Source: Gammaproteobacteria bacterium (GTDB lineage Bacteria; Pseudomonadota; Gammaproteobacteria; Burkholderiales; Thiobacillaceae). Taken from it: a stretch of DNA of 64,000 nt. The stretch is taken from contig JAHJNN010000017.1 in assembly GCA_018820765.1 (NCBI GenBank), positions 1 to 64,000 of the forward strand, given 5' to 3'. This document shows, one piece after another, positions 1 through 8,638 of this stretch (position 1 is its first letter; every line of letters starts with the position of its first letter). The notes below the pieces were generated by a model. It was not told the DNA's origin. It made no database searches and saw only the letters and a list, made by a program, of their open reading frames with translations. A program made the position numbers and the translations under genes.

Positions 1-139
1 ACTTCTTGGCAGCACCACCAAACTTCTTCGACAGAATGGTGGTGATCGCCGCGGTCAAGGTGGTCTTGCCGTGGTCAACGTGTCCAATGGTGCCAACGTT
101 TACGTGCGGTTTGGTCCGCTCGAATTTTTCCTTAGCCAT
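1..139 (-). CDS. tuf: Elongation factor Tu, N-terminal fragment (runs off the window)
   Basis: Only the first 46 codons are present; the gene continues beyond the left edge. The product delivers aminoacyl-tRNA to the ribosome as a GTP complex. The fragment reads [20 protein letters not shown] and continues into [16 protein letters not shown], which holds the EF-Tu P-loop GHVDHGKT. It lies downstream of tRNA-Tyr, tRNA-Gly and tRNA-Thr on the same strand, the same kind of arrangement as the E. coli tRNA-tufB operon. It is therefore probably read from the promoter near 578-607. The start is the ATG ending at 139. Confidence 0.97.
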   Translation of the reverse strand, partial: MAKEKFERTKPHVNVGTIGHVDHGKTTLTAAITTILSKKFGGAAKK

Positions 140-213
140 TTCAAGTACCCCTCAATTTTGCACAAGTAATGATGCGACGACTTTGACGACTGCTTAACAG
201 CGGATGCGCACTT

Positions 214-271
214 GGCGGCACCCAAAAACCTGGTGCGCCGCCTTGAAGCGGCGGCACCCAAAAACTGGTGC
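214..271. repeat. Tandem imperfect repeat at the 3' end of tRNA-Thr
   Basis: Two copies of a 22-23 base unit that begins GGCGGCACCC and ends TGGTGC lie at 214-236 and 250-271, differing by one inserted C. The second copy includes the CCA end of tRNA-Thr. On the transcribed strand, the tRNA terminus plus its trailer is therefore repeated once before tuf. It may be a slippage duplication of the tRNA trailer; function is unknown. Confidence 0.7.
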
Positions 272-340
272 CCATGGGCAGGATTGAACTGCCGACCTCT
301 CCCTTACCAAGGGAGTGCTCTGCCACTGAGCTACATGGGC
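266..340 (-). tRNA. tRNA-Thr (anticodon GGT)
   Basis: The reverse strand folds as a class I tRNA with acceptor stem GCCCATG/CATGGGC, D-arm AGCTCAGTGGCAGAGC, anticodon loop CTTGGTAA and T-arm GTTCAATC. The anticodon GGT gives threonine. The terminal CCA is encoded. It is the last of three tRNAs upstream of tuf. Confidence 0.96.
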
Positions 341-375
341 CTTGGACTTACTACCAAATAAGCCCATACAAAAAC

Positions 376-449
376 TGGAGCGGGTGAAGGGAATCGAACC
401 CTCGTCTTAAGCTTGGAAGGCTTCAGCTCTACCATTGAGCTACACCCGC
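376..449 (-). tRNA. tRNA-Gly (anticodon TCC)
   Basis: Reverse strand: acceptor stem GCGGGTG/CACCCGC, anticodon loop CTTCCAA with anticodon TCC (glycine), T-arm GGTTCGATTCC, and an encoded CCA. It is the middle tRNA of the Tyr-Gly-Thr-tuf array. Confidence 0.96.
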
Positions 450-477
450 TTCGCCCTGCTCTAAACTGCAAAAAATC

Positions 478-562
478 TGGTGGTGGGGGAAGGATTCGAA
501 CCTTCGAAGGCAGAGCCGTCAGATTTACAGTCTGATCCCTTTGACCGCTCGGGAACCCCACC
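478..562 (-). tRNA. tRNA-Tyr (anticodon GTA)
   Basis: This is an 85-base class II tRNA with a long variable arm. The acceptor stem is GGTGGGG/CCCCACC, the anticodon loop CTGTAAA gives anticodon GTA (tyrosine), and the CCA is encoded. It is the first gene of the tRNA-tuf transcript, 15 bases past the -10 box of the promoter at 578-607. Confidence 0.96.
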
Positions 563-577
563 CAAACGAAGCGCGAG

Positions 578-607
578 ATTATAGGGGCTTTCAGAATGCC
601 CTGTCAA
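578..607 (-). promoter_or_regulatory. Sigma-70 promoter of the tRNA-tuf operon
   Basis: On the reverse strand a perfect TTGACA (602-607) and a perfect TATAAT (578-583) are separated by 18 bases, just upstream of tRNA-Tyr. The discriminator after the -10 box is GC-rich (CTCGCGC), a feature linked in stable-RNA promoters to negative control by ppGpp/DksA. The consensus boxes are seen directly; stringent control is inferred. Confidence 0.85.
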
Positions 608-633
608 ACACCGTTTCGGGAAAACAAGCGGTT

Positions 634-1725
634 TCACACATTGAACAGGAAATTCAGGACATCGCCGTCCCTGACGACATATTCCTTGCCCTCGGCGCGC
701 ATCTTGCCCGCCTCCTTGGCGCCCTGCTCGCCCTTGCAAGCGATGAAATCCTCGAACGCGATGGTTTGCGCGCGGATGAAGCCGCGCTCGAAATCGGTGT
801 GGATGACGCCCGCCGCCTGCGGCGCGGTATCGCCCTTGTGGATGGTCCAGGCCCGAACTTCCTTCACCCCGGCGGTGAAATAGGTCTGCAGCCCCAGCAG
901 ATCGTAGGCGGCACGGATCAGGCGGTTGAGCCCGGGCTCATCCCAGCCGAGCTCCTTGAGATATTCCAGGCGATCTTCCGGCGACAACTCCTGCAGTTCG
1001 GCCTCCAGCGCCGCGCACACCGGAACGACCGGGGCGCCCTCCTTTTCGGCAAAGGCCTTCAGCGCATCGAGCATGGGGTTGTCGTGAAAACCGTCTTCGC
1101 TGACGTTGGCGACATACAGCGTGGGCTTGACTGTCATCAGGCACAGCGGCTTGATCGCCTCCCGCCCTTCCGCGTCGAGCCCGGCCGCCCGCGCGGGACG
1201 GCCTTCGTTCAGCGCAGCCAGCACCGGTTTCAGGGCCTCCGCGATGACTTTTGCTTCCTTGTCGCCCCCACGCGCCGCCTTTTCATACCGGATCAACGCC
1301 TTCTCGGCGCTCGCCAGGTCGGCGAGCGCCAACTCGGTGGCGATGGTTTCCACATCCGACAGCGGATCGACCTTGCCGGCGACGTGGATCACGTTTTCGT
1401 TGTGAAAACAGCGCACAACGTGGCAGATCGCGTCCGTTTCGCGGATGTTTGCCAGAAACTGGTTGCCCAGGCCCTCGCCCTTGGAGGCCCCCGCCACCAG
1501 GCCGGCGATGTCGACGAATTCGACGATCGCCGGCACGATGCGCTGCGGCTTGATGATCTCGGCCAATTGCGCCAGACGCGGATCCGGCACCTCGACCACG
1601 CCGGTGTTCGGCTCGATGGTGCAGAAGGGATAGTTTTCCGCTGCGATACCCGCCTGGGTCAACGCATTGAACAGGGTGGATTTTCCGACGTTGGGCAGGC
1701 CAACGATGCCGCACTTGAGACTCAT
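634..1725 (-). CDS. ychF: Redox-regulated ATPase YchF (OLA1 family)
   Basis: The 363-residue protein has the usual YchF length. It is an Obg-related P-loop NTPase that prefers ATP and binds ribosomes. The start [20 protein letters not shown] carries the Walker A motif GLPNVGKS. The G4 position reads NVSE instead of the GTP-specific NKxD, as expected for this family, and a TGS-type C-terminal domain ends in DVLNFLFNV. The start at 1725 is chosen over an upstream in-frame start because it matches the family N-terminus and overlaps the pth stop (ATGA). It is the last gene of the rplY-pth-ychF group. Confidence 0.97.
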   Translation of the reverse strand: MSLKCGIVGLPNVGKSTLFNALTQAGIAAENYPFCTIEPNTGVVEVPDPRLAQLAEIIKPQRIVPAIVEFVDIAGLVAGASKGEGLGNQFLANIRETDAICHVVRCFHNENVIHVAGKVDPLSDVETIATELALADLASAEKALIRYEKAARGGDKEAKVIAEALKPVLAALNEGRPARAAGLDAEGREAIKPLCLMTVKPTLYVANVSEDGFHDNPMLDALKAFAEKEGAPVVPVCAALEAELQELSPEDRLEYLKELGWDEPGLNRLIRAAYDLLGLQTYFTAGVKEVRAWTIHKGDTAPQAAGVIHTDFERGFIRAQTIAFEDFIACKGEQGAKEAGKMRAEGKEYVVRDGDVLNFLFNV

Positions 1726-2318
1726 GGTTTTTCCTGGGATAGGGGAGATGCGGGTTTGGTGTTGGCGCGCTGGGTGGCGGCGTTCCACTCGCCTTTTTCG
1801 ATCAGCGGCATGAGTTCGACTGCGCGCTCGATGGCGGCGTCGATGTCGGCCTGCTCCTCGCGGCGCGGCGGCTTCAGGACGTAGTTCACGACTTCGTTGC
1901 GGTCGCCCGGATGGCCGATGCCGATGCGGAGTCGCCAGTAGTCCTGGGTGCCCAGATGCGAGGTGATGTCCTTCAGGCCATTGTGGCCGCCCATGCCGCC
2001 GCCGAACTTGAGGCGCAACTGGCCCGGCGGGATGTCGAGTTCGTCGTGCACCACCAGGATCTCGGTCGGCTCAATGCGGTGAAAGCGCGCAAGCGCGCCG
2101 ACCGCCTGACCGGAACGGTTCATGAAGGTCTGCGGCAGCAGCATCCAGACATTCGTCGGACTGCGTCCGACGATGCCGTGAAAGCGCGACTCATGCGCCA
2201 ACGACATGCCCCACACCTGCGCGAGGCGCGCGCAAAACCAAAACCCGGCATTGTGCCGGGTTTCTTCGTAGTCGCGCCCCGGGTTACCGAGGCCGACAAT
2301 CAGGCGGGGGGCCGTCAT
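1722..2318 (-). CDS. pth: Peptidyl-tRNA hydrolase
   Basis: The 198-residue enzyme cleaves peptidyl-tRNA released from stalled ribosomes. The start [20 protein letters not shown] and the family motifs RHNAGFW (with the catalytic histidine), HDELDIPPG (with the catalytic aspartate) and GGHNGLKDI are all visible. An in-frame TTG 12 bases upstream is possible, but the ATG at 2318 fits better. The stop overlaps the ychF start by four bases, so the two are probably translationally coupled. rplY lies 40 bases upstream in the same direction, a conserved order in proteobacteria. Confidence 0.97.
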   Translation of the reverse strand: MTAPRLIVGLGNPGRDYEETRHNAGFWFCARLAQVWGMSLAHESRFHGIVGRSPTNVWMLLPQTFMNRSGQAVGALARFHRIEPTEILVVHDELDIPPGQLRLKFGGGMGGHNGLKDITSHLGTQDYWRLRIGIGHPGDRNEVVNYVLKPPRREEQADIDAAIERAVELMPLIEKGEWNAATQRANTKPASPLSQEKP

Positions 2319-2358
2319 GACGATTCGCAACGCAGCCCCAGCCTGGCTGCGTCAAGAC

Positions 2359-2979
2359 TCAGGCTGCGGGTGCAGCAGGCGTCTCGGGCGCAGCTTCGTC
2401 TGACTTCATGCCCTTGGGCAGCGTGATCGTCGCCACCGCGGGGTTTTCCTGCTTGACGTGGGCCACCAGCTCAACACCCTCGGGCAGCGTGAGGTCGTTC
2501 ACATGGATGGAATGACCGATCTCCAGCGCGCCCATGTCCACAGCGACGAACTCGGGCAGATTGCCCGGCAGGCAGGTCACGTCGATCTCGGTCACCACAT
2601 GACTGACTTTGCCGCCACCGGTTTTGACGCCGGGGGCAGTATCCGCATTCAGGAAGTGAAGCGGGACCTTGACGTGAATTTTGTGCGTTTTGTCGACGCG
2701 CTGGAAATCGATGTGCAGCACCTGCTGCTTGTAGGGGTGCCATTGGGTGTCGCGCAGCAGCACGGATTCCTTGGCGCCATCGACATTCAGCGTCAGCACG
2801 GAGGCGTGGAAGGACTCCTTGCGCAGCGCGTGGTACAGCGCGTTGTGATCCAGTTCGATCTGCACCGGGGCGGCAGTGCCACCATAGACGATGCCGGGGA
2901 CCTTGCCGGCGTGACGCAGACGGCGGCTCGCACCCGTACCTTGCAATTCACGCTTGGCAGCAATAACTTCGATTTCCAT
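2359..2979 (-). CDS. rplY: 50S ribosomal protein L25 (long, CTC-type)
   Basis: The 206-residue protein binds 5S rRNA. It is the long form, with an N-terminal L25 domain (about 1-95, [20 protein letters not shown]) and a TL5/CTC-type beta domain up to about 190, followed by an Ala/Pro-rich tail. E. coli L25 has only the first domain. A GGAG ribosome-binding site lies seven bases before the ATG at 2979, which rules out a longer in-frame start. It follows prs and precedes pth, the usual neighbourhood. Confidence 0.96.
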   Translation of the reverse strand: MEIEVIAAKRELQGTGASRRLRHAGKVPGIVYGGTAAPVQIELDHNALYHALRKESFHASVLTLNVDGAKESVLLRDTQWHPYKQQVLHIDFQRVDKTHKIHVKVPLHFLNADTAPGVKTGGGKVSHVVTEIDVTCLPGNLPEFVAVDMGALEIGHSIHVNDLTLPEGVELVAHVKQENPAVATITLPKGMKSDEAAPETPAAPAA

Positions 2980-3036
2980 AATATTTCTCCAAAATAAAGC
3001 TTGATGATGCATGGCCGAAAAGGGTCAACGCATCCT

Positions 3037-3058
3037 AAAAGCCCCCGCGACCAGGGGC
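3037..3058 (-). terminator. Possible weak intrinsic terminator after prs
   Basis: On the reverse strand GCCCC and GGGGC pair around an eight-base loop and are followed by four T residues, 12 bases past the prs stop and before rplY. The stem is short, so partial termination or processing is more likely than a complete stop. Confidence 0.45.
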
Positions 3059-3070
3059 ATTCCCAGCCCG

Positions 3071-4021
3071 CTATTCGATGAACAGCGAGCTGACAGAATC
3101 CTCGTTGCTGATGCGGCGAATGGTTTCTGCCAGCAGTTCAGCCACCGACAATTGCCGGATTTTTGCACAGCCGCGCGCATCGTCGCGCAGCGGAATGGTG
3201 TCGGTCACCACCAGCTCGTCGAGCGCGGAATTCGTCACGCGCTCGACCGCGCTGCCCGACAGCACGGCGTGGGTGCAATAGGCCATGACCTTTTTCGCAC
3301 CATGCTCCTTCAAGGCGTTGGCCGCTTCGCACAGCGTGTTGGCGGTGTCGACCATGTCGTCCATGATGATGCAGGTGCGATCCTTGACGTCGCCGATGAT
3401 GTGCATGACCTTCGCCACGTTCGGCTTCGGACGGCGCTTGTCGATGATTGCCAGATCGCATTCGAGACGCTTGGCGATCGCCCGCGCCCGCACCACCCCA
3501 CCCACATCGGGCGACACCACCACCAGGTTCGGGTGGTTGCGCTTCCAGATGTCGCCCAGCAGGATCGGGCTGGAATAGATGTTGTCGACCGGGATGTCGA
3601 AAAAACCCTGGATCTGGTCGGAGTGCAGGTCCATCGTCAGCACCCGGTCCACCCCCGCGCCCTGCAGCATGTTGGCCACCACCTTGGCGGTGATCGCCAC
3701 CCGCGCCGAACGGGTGCGCCGGTCCTGGCGCGCGTAGCCGTAATACGGGATGGCCGCGGTGATGCGGCCGGCCGACGCGCGCTTCAGCGCATCGACCATC
3801 ACCATCACTTCCATCAGGGTGTCGTTGGTCGGCTGGCATGTCGACTGCAGCACGAACACGTCCTTGCCGCGCACGTTCTCGAGAACCTCGACCATCACCT
3901 CGCCGTCGGAAAAGCGCGACACCGTGGCGCGGCCGAGATGGATATTGAGATGGCGCACCACATCGCTGGCCAGGCGCGGGTTGGCATTCCCGCTGAACAC
4001 CATCAAGTTGTCTATGGACAC
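3071..4021 (-). CDS. prs: Ribose-phosphate pyrophosphokinase (PRPP synthetase)
   Basis: The 316-residue class I enzyme makes PRPP from ribose 5-phosphate and ATP for purine, pyrimidine, histidine, tryptophan and NAD synthesis. Seen: the start [18 protein letters not shown], the flexible-loop region YGYARQDRR, the metal/PRPP segment [11 protein letters not shown] and the PRPP loop [13 protein letters not shown]. The start is a GTG with a GGAG site upstream; the next internal ATG would remove the conserved N-terminus. A terminator-like hairpin separates it from tRNA-Gln. Confidence 0.97.
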   Translation of the reverse strand: MSIDNLMVFSGNANPRLASDVVRHLNIHLGRATVSRFSDGEVMVEVLENVRGKDVFVLQSTCQPTNDTLMEVMVMVDALKRASAGRITAAIPYYGYARQDRRTRSARVAITAKVVANMLQGAGVDRVLTMDLHSDQIQGFFDIPVDNIYSSPILLGDIWKRNHPNLVVVSPDVGGVVRARAIAKRLECDLAIIDKRRPKPNVAKVMHIIGDVKDRTCIIMDDMVDTANTLCEAANALKEHGAKKVMAYCTHAVLSGSAVERVTNSALDELVVTDTIPLRDDARGCAKIRQLSVAELLAETIRRISNEDSVSSLFIE

Positions 4022-4055
4022 ACGCGTCTCCGGCGATTGGGCTCAGACACCACAA

Positions 4056-4082
4056 CAAAAACAGCCGCCACCGGCGGCTGTT
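4056..4082 (-). terminator. Terminator-like hairpin between tRNA-Gln and prs
   Basis: Reverse strand: AACAGCCGCC and GGCGGCTGTT form a perfect 10-bp stem with a three-base loop, followed by TTTTTGTTG. It lies just 3' of tRNA-Gln and about 35 bases before the prs start, with no room for a full prs promoter after it. It could terminate the lolB-ispE-tRNA transcript or attenuate prs. Confidence 0.75.
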
Positions 4083-4090
4083 CGCTTAAC

Positions 4091-4165
4091 TGGCTGGGGA
4101 GGCAGGGATCGAACCTGCGAATGTCGGAATCAAAATCCGATGCCTTACCACTTGGCGACTCCCCA
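4091..4165 (-). tRNA. tRNA-Gln (anticodon TTG)
   Basis: Reverse strand: acceptor stem TGGGGAG/CTCCCCA, anticodon loop ATTTTGATT with anticodon TTG (glutamine), T-arm GGTTCGATCC and an encoded CCA. It sits 16 bases after ispE and is followed by a strong hairpin. Confidence 0.96.
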
Positions 4166-4181
4166 AATTAACGGGCACTGC

Positions 4182-5015
4182 TCAGGCGCAGAAATCGTAC
4201 AAGGGATGCCTGTCGAGACCCTGCGCCACAAAACCCTGCATCGTTTCGGGCAACTGGCGCAGCACGTTTCGCGCCGCGTCTTCCGTTCCGAAGGATGCAA
4301 ACACGCAGGCGCCCGAACCGGTCATTCGTGCCTCGCCGAATTGCGCCAGCCATTCGAGATGACGGGCGACTTCAGGATAGCGGTGGATGACCACGGGCTG
4401 CAGGTCATTACGACCCATGCCTGCGGAAAAGGGCGCTATTTTGAGGGGTGGCGTGTTGCGTGTCAATTCCGGCGCAGCAAAAATTGCGGCAGTCGGCACC
4501 GGCACCGGCGGCATCAGCACCACATACCAGGCCGGCGGCGCGTTCACCGGGTGCAGGATCTCGCCCACGCCCTCGGCAAACGCGGTCTGGCCGAATACGA
4601 ACACCGGCACGTCGGCACCCAGCTGCAGGGCCAGGCTTTGCAGGGTTTCGCGCGGCAGGTCGACCTGCCACAGGCGGTTCAGGGCCAGCAGCACGGTGGC
4701 GGCATCGGAGCTGCCGCCACCGAGGCCGCCGCCCATCGGCAAAACTTTTTCGAGCCGGATGCTCACCCCGGCGCCGGCAGGCGCATGCGCCTGCAGCAGG
4801 CGCGCCGCGCGTACGGTCAGGTCGCGCGCTTCCGGCACCCCGGGGAGGTCGCCTTCGCGCACCACCCGGCCGTCATCGCGCAATTCGAGATGCACGGTAT
4901 CGGCCCGGTCGATCAGCCGGAACACGCTTTGCAGCAGGTGATAGCCGTCGGCGCGCCGGCCGACGACGTGCAGGAACAGGTTGAGCTTGGCGGGCGCAGG
5001 AAAAGCGTGCTTCAT
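4182..5015 (-). CDS. ispE: 4-diphosphocytidyl-2-C-methyl-D-erythritol kinase
   Basis: The 277-residue GHMP kinase phosphorylates CDP-ME in the non-mevalonate (MEP) isoprenoid pathway. The N-terminus [20 protein letters not shown] holds the conserved PAKLNLxL and DGYH elements, and [14 protein letters not shown] is the GHMP ATP-binding loop. [10 protein letters not shown] near residue 240 is the C-terminal GHMP motif. Its start overlaps the lolB stop by four bases. lolB-ispE-tRNA-Gln-prs is a conserved beta/gammaproteobacterial order. Confidence 0.97.
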   Translation of the reverse strand: MKHAFPAPAKLNLFLHVVGRRADGYHLLQSVFRLIDRADTVHLELRDDGRVVREGDLPGVPEARDLTVRAARLLQAHAPAGAGVSIRLEKVLPMGGGLGGGSSDAATVLLALNRLWQVDLPRETLQSLALQLGADVPVFVFGQTAFAEGVGEILHPVNAPPAWYVVLMPPVPVPTAAIFAAPELTRNTPPLKIAPFSAGMGRNDLQPVVIHRYPEVARHLEWLAQFGEARMTGSGACVFASFGTEDAARNVLRQLPETMQGFVAQGLDRHPLYDFCA

Positions 5016-5569
5016 TCGGCCTGCCAGCGATCCGCCACCAGGCGGATTTCCAGCCCTTCGCGGGTCACCACCAGCCGGCGCGGGCGCGCATCGGCGGCGT
5101 ATTGCAGGTAATCGATCACCCAGCCGTCCTGCCTGAGCTGCTCGATGCGGCCGCCTGCATCACGCGTCGTCTCGAAGGCGCTGCCGGGATCGGGGCGCCC
5201 CTGTACCCACCACGTCAGGCCCGCCACCGGCAACGCGTAGCCGAGCGCTTCGCGCGTCAGGGATTCGGCGTCGGGCGCGCGGCGGGTGGGCTGGTTCGGC
5301 ATTTCCAGCGCCACGCCTTCGGCATCGCGCACGATGCGCGCCACGCCCTGCCCCAGCGGCGAAGTCATCAGCACCTCGTCGCTTTCCACGCGATGCCGCC
5401 AGTGGATCTGCCCGGACAGACTCTGCTCGCCGCTCTGGACGCCGATGCGTCCCTGCAGAGTCCAGTTGGCTTGGCGGGGCAGTTCAAGCGCAGCGGGGGG
5501 CGCGGGGGGGACGACAGCGCAGCCTCCCAGAACCAGCGCCAGCAGCGCTGCCGCCATGGCACGACGCAT
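5012..5569 (-). CDS. lolB: Outer membrane lipoprotein LolB
   Basis: The 185-residue LolB receives lipoproteins from LolA and inserts them in the outer membrane. The start [20 protein letters not shown] is a lipoprotein signal peptide with lipobox LGGC. The mature part has the LolB features [11 protein letters not shown] near the start and SGQIHWRH. A longer in-frame reading exists, but the ATG at 5569 starts directly before the signal peptide and overlaps the stop of the TPR gene by one base. It is placed between a TPR lipoprotein and ispE. Confidence 0.93.
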   Translation of the reverse strand: MRRAMAAALLALVLGGCAVVPPAPPAALELPRQANWTLQGRIGVQSGEQSLSGQIHWRHRVESDEVLMTSPLGQGVARIVRDAEGVALEMPNQPTRRAPDAESLTREALGYALPVAGLTWWVQGRPDPGSAFETTRDAGGRIEQLRQDGWVIDYLQYAADARPRRLVVTREGLEIRLVADRWQAE

Positions 5570-7338
5570 CAGGGCTTGAACCGGCTCAGGGTTTCCAGCA
5601 GCAATTCGTTCTGCGGATGGGCCTGCAGGCTGGTCTGCCATAAGGTGCCGGCTTCGTCGCGCCGGCCGCGCGCCCACAGCACCTCGCCCAGGTGGGCCGC
5701 GATTTCCGGGTCGGGACGGACCTGGTAGGCCCGCTCCAGATACTCCTGCGCTCGCGCGAGGTTGCCCGAGCGGTATTGCGCCCAGCCGACGCTGTCGAGG
5801 ATGAAGGGGTCTTCAGGCGCCAGCGACAAGGCCTTGTCGAGCAGGGCCAGGGCCTCGACCAGGCGATCCGTGCGATCGGCGAGCGTATAGCCGAGCGCGT
5901 TGTAAGCCTGGGCATCGTCGGGCCGCAGCACGATCACGCGGCGCAGGTCGGCCTCCAGCACGTCGAGCTTGGTGAGCTTTTCCGCCACCATGGCACGGTC
6001 GTACAGCAGTTCAGCCGAATCGGGAAAACGCCTGAGGCCTTCCGACAACACGTCGAACGCCGCCGCCTGCTCCTTGCTGTCGCGCAGCAGTTCTCCCTGT
6101 GCCTGGATCAGCCGCACTTTCTGCGTGTCGCTTTCGCCCTGCGTGGCGGCCAGCAGCGCCTGCGCCTCGGCCAGCTTGCCCGAGCGGGCCAGGATGGCCG
6201 CTTGGCGGGCACGTGCCGATACCAGGTAGTTGCCCGAGCGGACCTCGAGATAATGGGCGGTCGCCGCGTCGGGCTGCTTCATCTGCTCGGCCGCCTGGCC
6301 CAGGTAGTAGTGCACCGTGTCGACGTCTCGGGGGCTGTATTCCAGAGTCTGGGTCAGCAAGTCGTGCGCCAGCTTCGCGTCGCCCATCTGCAGCGACAGC
6401 AGGCCGGCGGCAAAGCTGACTTCGGCATTGCGCGGAAAATCGCGGGTCAGGCGGGCGAACTCGCTACGCGCCTCGGTGAACTGGTTGGCGTTGACCAGGG
6501 TACGGGCATAGGCCAGGCGCACTTCGCGCGCGTCGGGATAGGCCACCAGAAAGTCGTGCATGAAGCGCATGGCGTCGGCGCGCGAGGTCTTGCCGAGAAT
6601 TTGCACGCTCAGCAGCGCGGCCGGCTCCCAGCCGGGACGCAATGTGTCCGCCTGCTGCAAGGCCTCGAGCGCCGCCTCGAAGTGCCCGGCACCCGCCGCC
6701 GCCTGGGCAACCGCAAAACGCGCTTCCGGCAAGGCCGGATGGTCTGCCGCCAGGCGTTCGACCAGTTCCAGCGCTTCCCGGGTGTCGCGCAGTTTGCCCA
6801 TCAGCGCCGACAGATGCAGAAAGCCGTTGGCGCTATCTCGTTTCAACAGCGTGCGCAGGATCGGCTCCGCCTCGGCGAGGCTGCCCGCATTCAGCAACAG
6901 CGCAGCCAGCGTCTGCTGGGCACGCTCCGAATCCGGCTCGCCCGCCGCCCACAGGCGCGCGGCCTCCAGTGCGCCGGTCTGGTCGCGCGCAAACATCGCC
7001 ACCTCGGCCGCCCGGCGCGCAATGCGCGGGTCCCGCGTCTGCCGCGCCAGATCGAGATAGGTCGACTGGGCAATGCCGATGGCTCCGCGCTGGCCGGCCA
7101 CCTCGGCCACCAGGAACTTGAACAGGATATCCGGCGTAAGCGGCTGTTTCGGCAGGGCAGCCAGGGCCTTCTCGGCCGCCAGCGCCTCGTGGTCGATGGC
7201 AGGCTCGGCCGCGGCCTCGACCAGCGGCTGTTTTTGCGTCTCCTCCACCGCCGGCTGTGGCGCCTTGACGACAAGCTGACTGCACCCGGTCGCGAGTGTC
7301 AGCGCTGCGCAGAGAGGAAGAATTTTCAGAGTTGCCAT
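5569..7338 (-). CDS. TPR-repeat lipoprotein
   Basis: The 589-residue protein has an N-terminal lipoprotein signal (MATLKILPLCAALTLATGCS, lipobox ATGC) and then many tetratricopeptide-type helical repeats over roughly residues 65-585. Clear examples are DDAQAYNALGYTLADRTDR and PFILDSVGWAQYRSGNLARA. Such proteins act as periplasmic or outer-membrane scaffolds; no enzymatic domain is visible. It is the first gene of the TPR-lolB-ispE unit, which suggests an envelope role. The exact partner cannot be read from the sequence. Confidence 0.85.
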   Translation of the reverse strand: MATLKILPLCAALTLATGCSQLVVKAPQPAVEETQKQPLVEAAAEPAIDHEALAAEKALAALPKQPLTPDILFKFLVAEVAGQRGAIGIAQSTYLDLARQTRDPRIARRAAEVAMFARDQTGALEAARLWAAGEPDSERAQQTLAALLLNAGSLAEAEPILRTLLKRDSANGFLHLSALMGKLRDTREALELVERLAADHPALPEARFAVAQAAAGAGHFEAALEALQQADTLRPGWEPAALLSVQILGKTSRADAMRFMHDFLVAYPDAREVRLAYARTLVNANQFTEARSEFARLTRDFPRNAEVSFAAGLLSLQMGDAKLAHDLLTQTLEYSPRDVDTVHYYLGQAAEQMKQPDAATAHYLEVRSGNYLVSARARQAAILARSGKLAEAQALLAATQGESDTQKVRLIQAQGELLRDSKEQAAAFDVLSEGLRRFPDSAELLYDRAMVAEKLTKLDVLEADLRRVIVLRPDDAQAYNALGYTLADRTDRLVEALALLDKALSLAPEDPFILDSVGWAQYRSGNLARAQEYLERAYQVRPDPEIAAHLGEVLWARGRRDEAGTLWQTSLQAHPQNELLLETLSRFKP

Positions 7339-7365
7339 GTAATTGCCTTGGGGATGCTTGCCACG

Positions 7366-7393
7366 ATTCTAAGCTTTCGAGGCCTGCCTGCAA
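7366..7393 (-). promoter_or_regulatory. Candidate promoter for the TPR-lolB-ispE unit
   Basis: Reverse strand: TTGCAG (7388-7393) and TAGAAT (7366-7371) are 16 bases apart, about 30 bases upstream of the TPR lipoprotein start. The match is moderate and no other gene lies between it and the unit. Confidence 0.45.
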
Positions 7394-7414
7394 GTTAGGT
7401 TCACTCGCGCGTCG

Positions 7415-8638
7415 TCATTGCGAACGCAGCGCCTCGATCGGATCGAGCCCGGCCGCGCTGCGTGCGGGATAAAACCCGAAAAACACGCCGATGAGGAAGG
7501 ACACGCCGACCGCCATCAGCACCGAGGCCGACGTCACCGCCACCGGCAGGCCGGTCAGGCTGCCGACCCCCCACGCGCCGCCGATGCCGAGCACGAGGCC
7601 GATTCCGCAGCCGATCAGCGACAGCGTCAGTGCCTCGATCAGAAACTGCCACAGCACGTCGCGGCGGCGCGCGCCGATCGCCATGCGGATGCCGATTTCG
7701 CGGGTGCGCTCCGTCACCGACACCAGCATGATGTTCATGATGCCGATGCCGCCCACCACCAGTGAAATGGCTGCGATGGCGCCGAGCAGCAGGCTCATGA
7801 TGCGGGTGGTCGACGCGGCGGTTTCGGCGATCGCGGTCAGGTTGCGCACGGTGAAATCGTCGTCCTGGCCCACGCCGACGTGATGGCGGCTGCGCAGCAG
7901 CTCGTTGATGGCGGACTCCGCCGCGTCCATGCTTTTTTCCGACACCGCTCGCGCCATGATGAAGCGGGCGCGGTTGCGCAGGCTGCCGCTGAAGATCTTC
8001 TGCTGCGCGCTGCTGATCGGCACCATCACGGTATCGTCCTGATCGCGTCCGTCCAGGCTCTGGCCCTTGGCTGCCAGTACCCCGATCACCTCGAACGGCG
8101 CCTGCCGGATGCGGATGATCCTGCCGATGGGGTCTTCGTCGCCGAACAGTTCGCGTGCCACCACCGCGCCGATCACCGCCACCCGAGCGCCGCTGCGCAC
8201 GTCGGCCTCGCTGAAGAAGCCACCCGAGTCCACCGCCCAGTCGCGCACCACGGCATAGTCGGGCGTGGTGCCGTAGACCGAGGTGTTCCAGTTGACGCCG
8301 CCATAGATCAGCTGGGCGCTGCCGGGCGACACCGGTGCCGACGCCAGGATGTCAGGCAGCTCGCGGATCGCGGCGGCATCGTCGAAGGTGAGCGTGGGCG
8401 CCGTGCCGCCGGCCACGCGCGCGCCGCCCGTGGTGGTGGCGCCGGACATGATGATGAAGAGATTGCTGCCCATCGACTCGATCGCGCCGCGCACCATCGC
8501 CTGCGCGCCCTGGCCGATCGCCAGCATGAGGATGACGGCCGCCACCCCGATGACCATGCCGAGCATGGTGAGAAAGCTGCGCATGCGGTGCGTGGTGAGC
8601 GCGTGCCAGGCGGTTTCGAACAGGCTGGTGAAAATCAT
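7415..8638 (-). CDS. MacB-like ABC transporter permease
   Basis: The 407-residue membrane subunit belongs to the MacB/FtsX-type permeases. There is one transmembrane segment near the N-terminus (about 20-42, after FETAWHALTTHRMRSFLTML), a large periplasmic domain (about 45-280) and three C-terminal segments, with the family motif RTREIGIRMAIGARRRDV between the second and third. In E. coli MacB the ATPase is fused to the permease. Here it is a separate gene just upstream, overlapping by four bases. With the MacA-like and TolC-like genes it forms a tripartite exporter, likely for lipopeptides, toxins or macrolide-like compounds; the substrate is unknown. Confidence 0.9.
   Translation of the reverse strand: MIFTSLFETAWHALTTHRMRSFLTMLGMVIGVAAVILMLAIGQGAQAMVRGAIESMGSNLFIIMSGATTTGGARVAGGTAPTLTFDDAAAIRELPDILASAPVSPGSAQLIYGGVNWNTSVYGTTPDYAVVRDWAVDSGGFFSEADVRSGARVAVIGAVVARELFGDEDPIGRIIRIRQAPFEVIGVLAAKGQSLDGRDQDDTVMVPISSAQQKIFSGSLRNRARFIMARAVSEKSMDAAESAINELLRSRHHVGVGQDDDFTVRNLTAIAETAASTTRIMSLLLGAIAAISLVVGGIGIMNIMLVSVTERTREIGIRMAIGARRRDVLWQFLIEALTLSLIGCGIGLVLGIGGAWGVGSLTGLPVAVTSASVLMAVGVSFLIGVFFGFYPARSAAGLDPIEALRSQ

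Noticed and set aside
541..1884. 447-codon open frame on the plus strand
   Set aside because: It starts inside tRNA-Tyr and runs antisense to ychF, whose family match is unambiguous.
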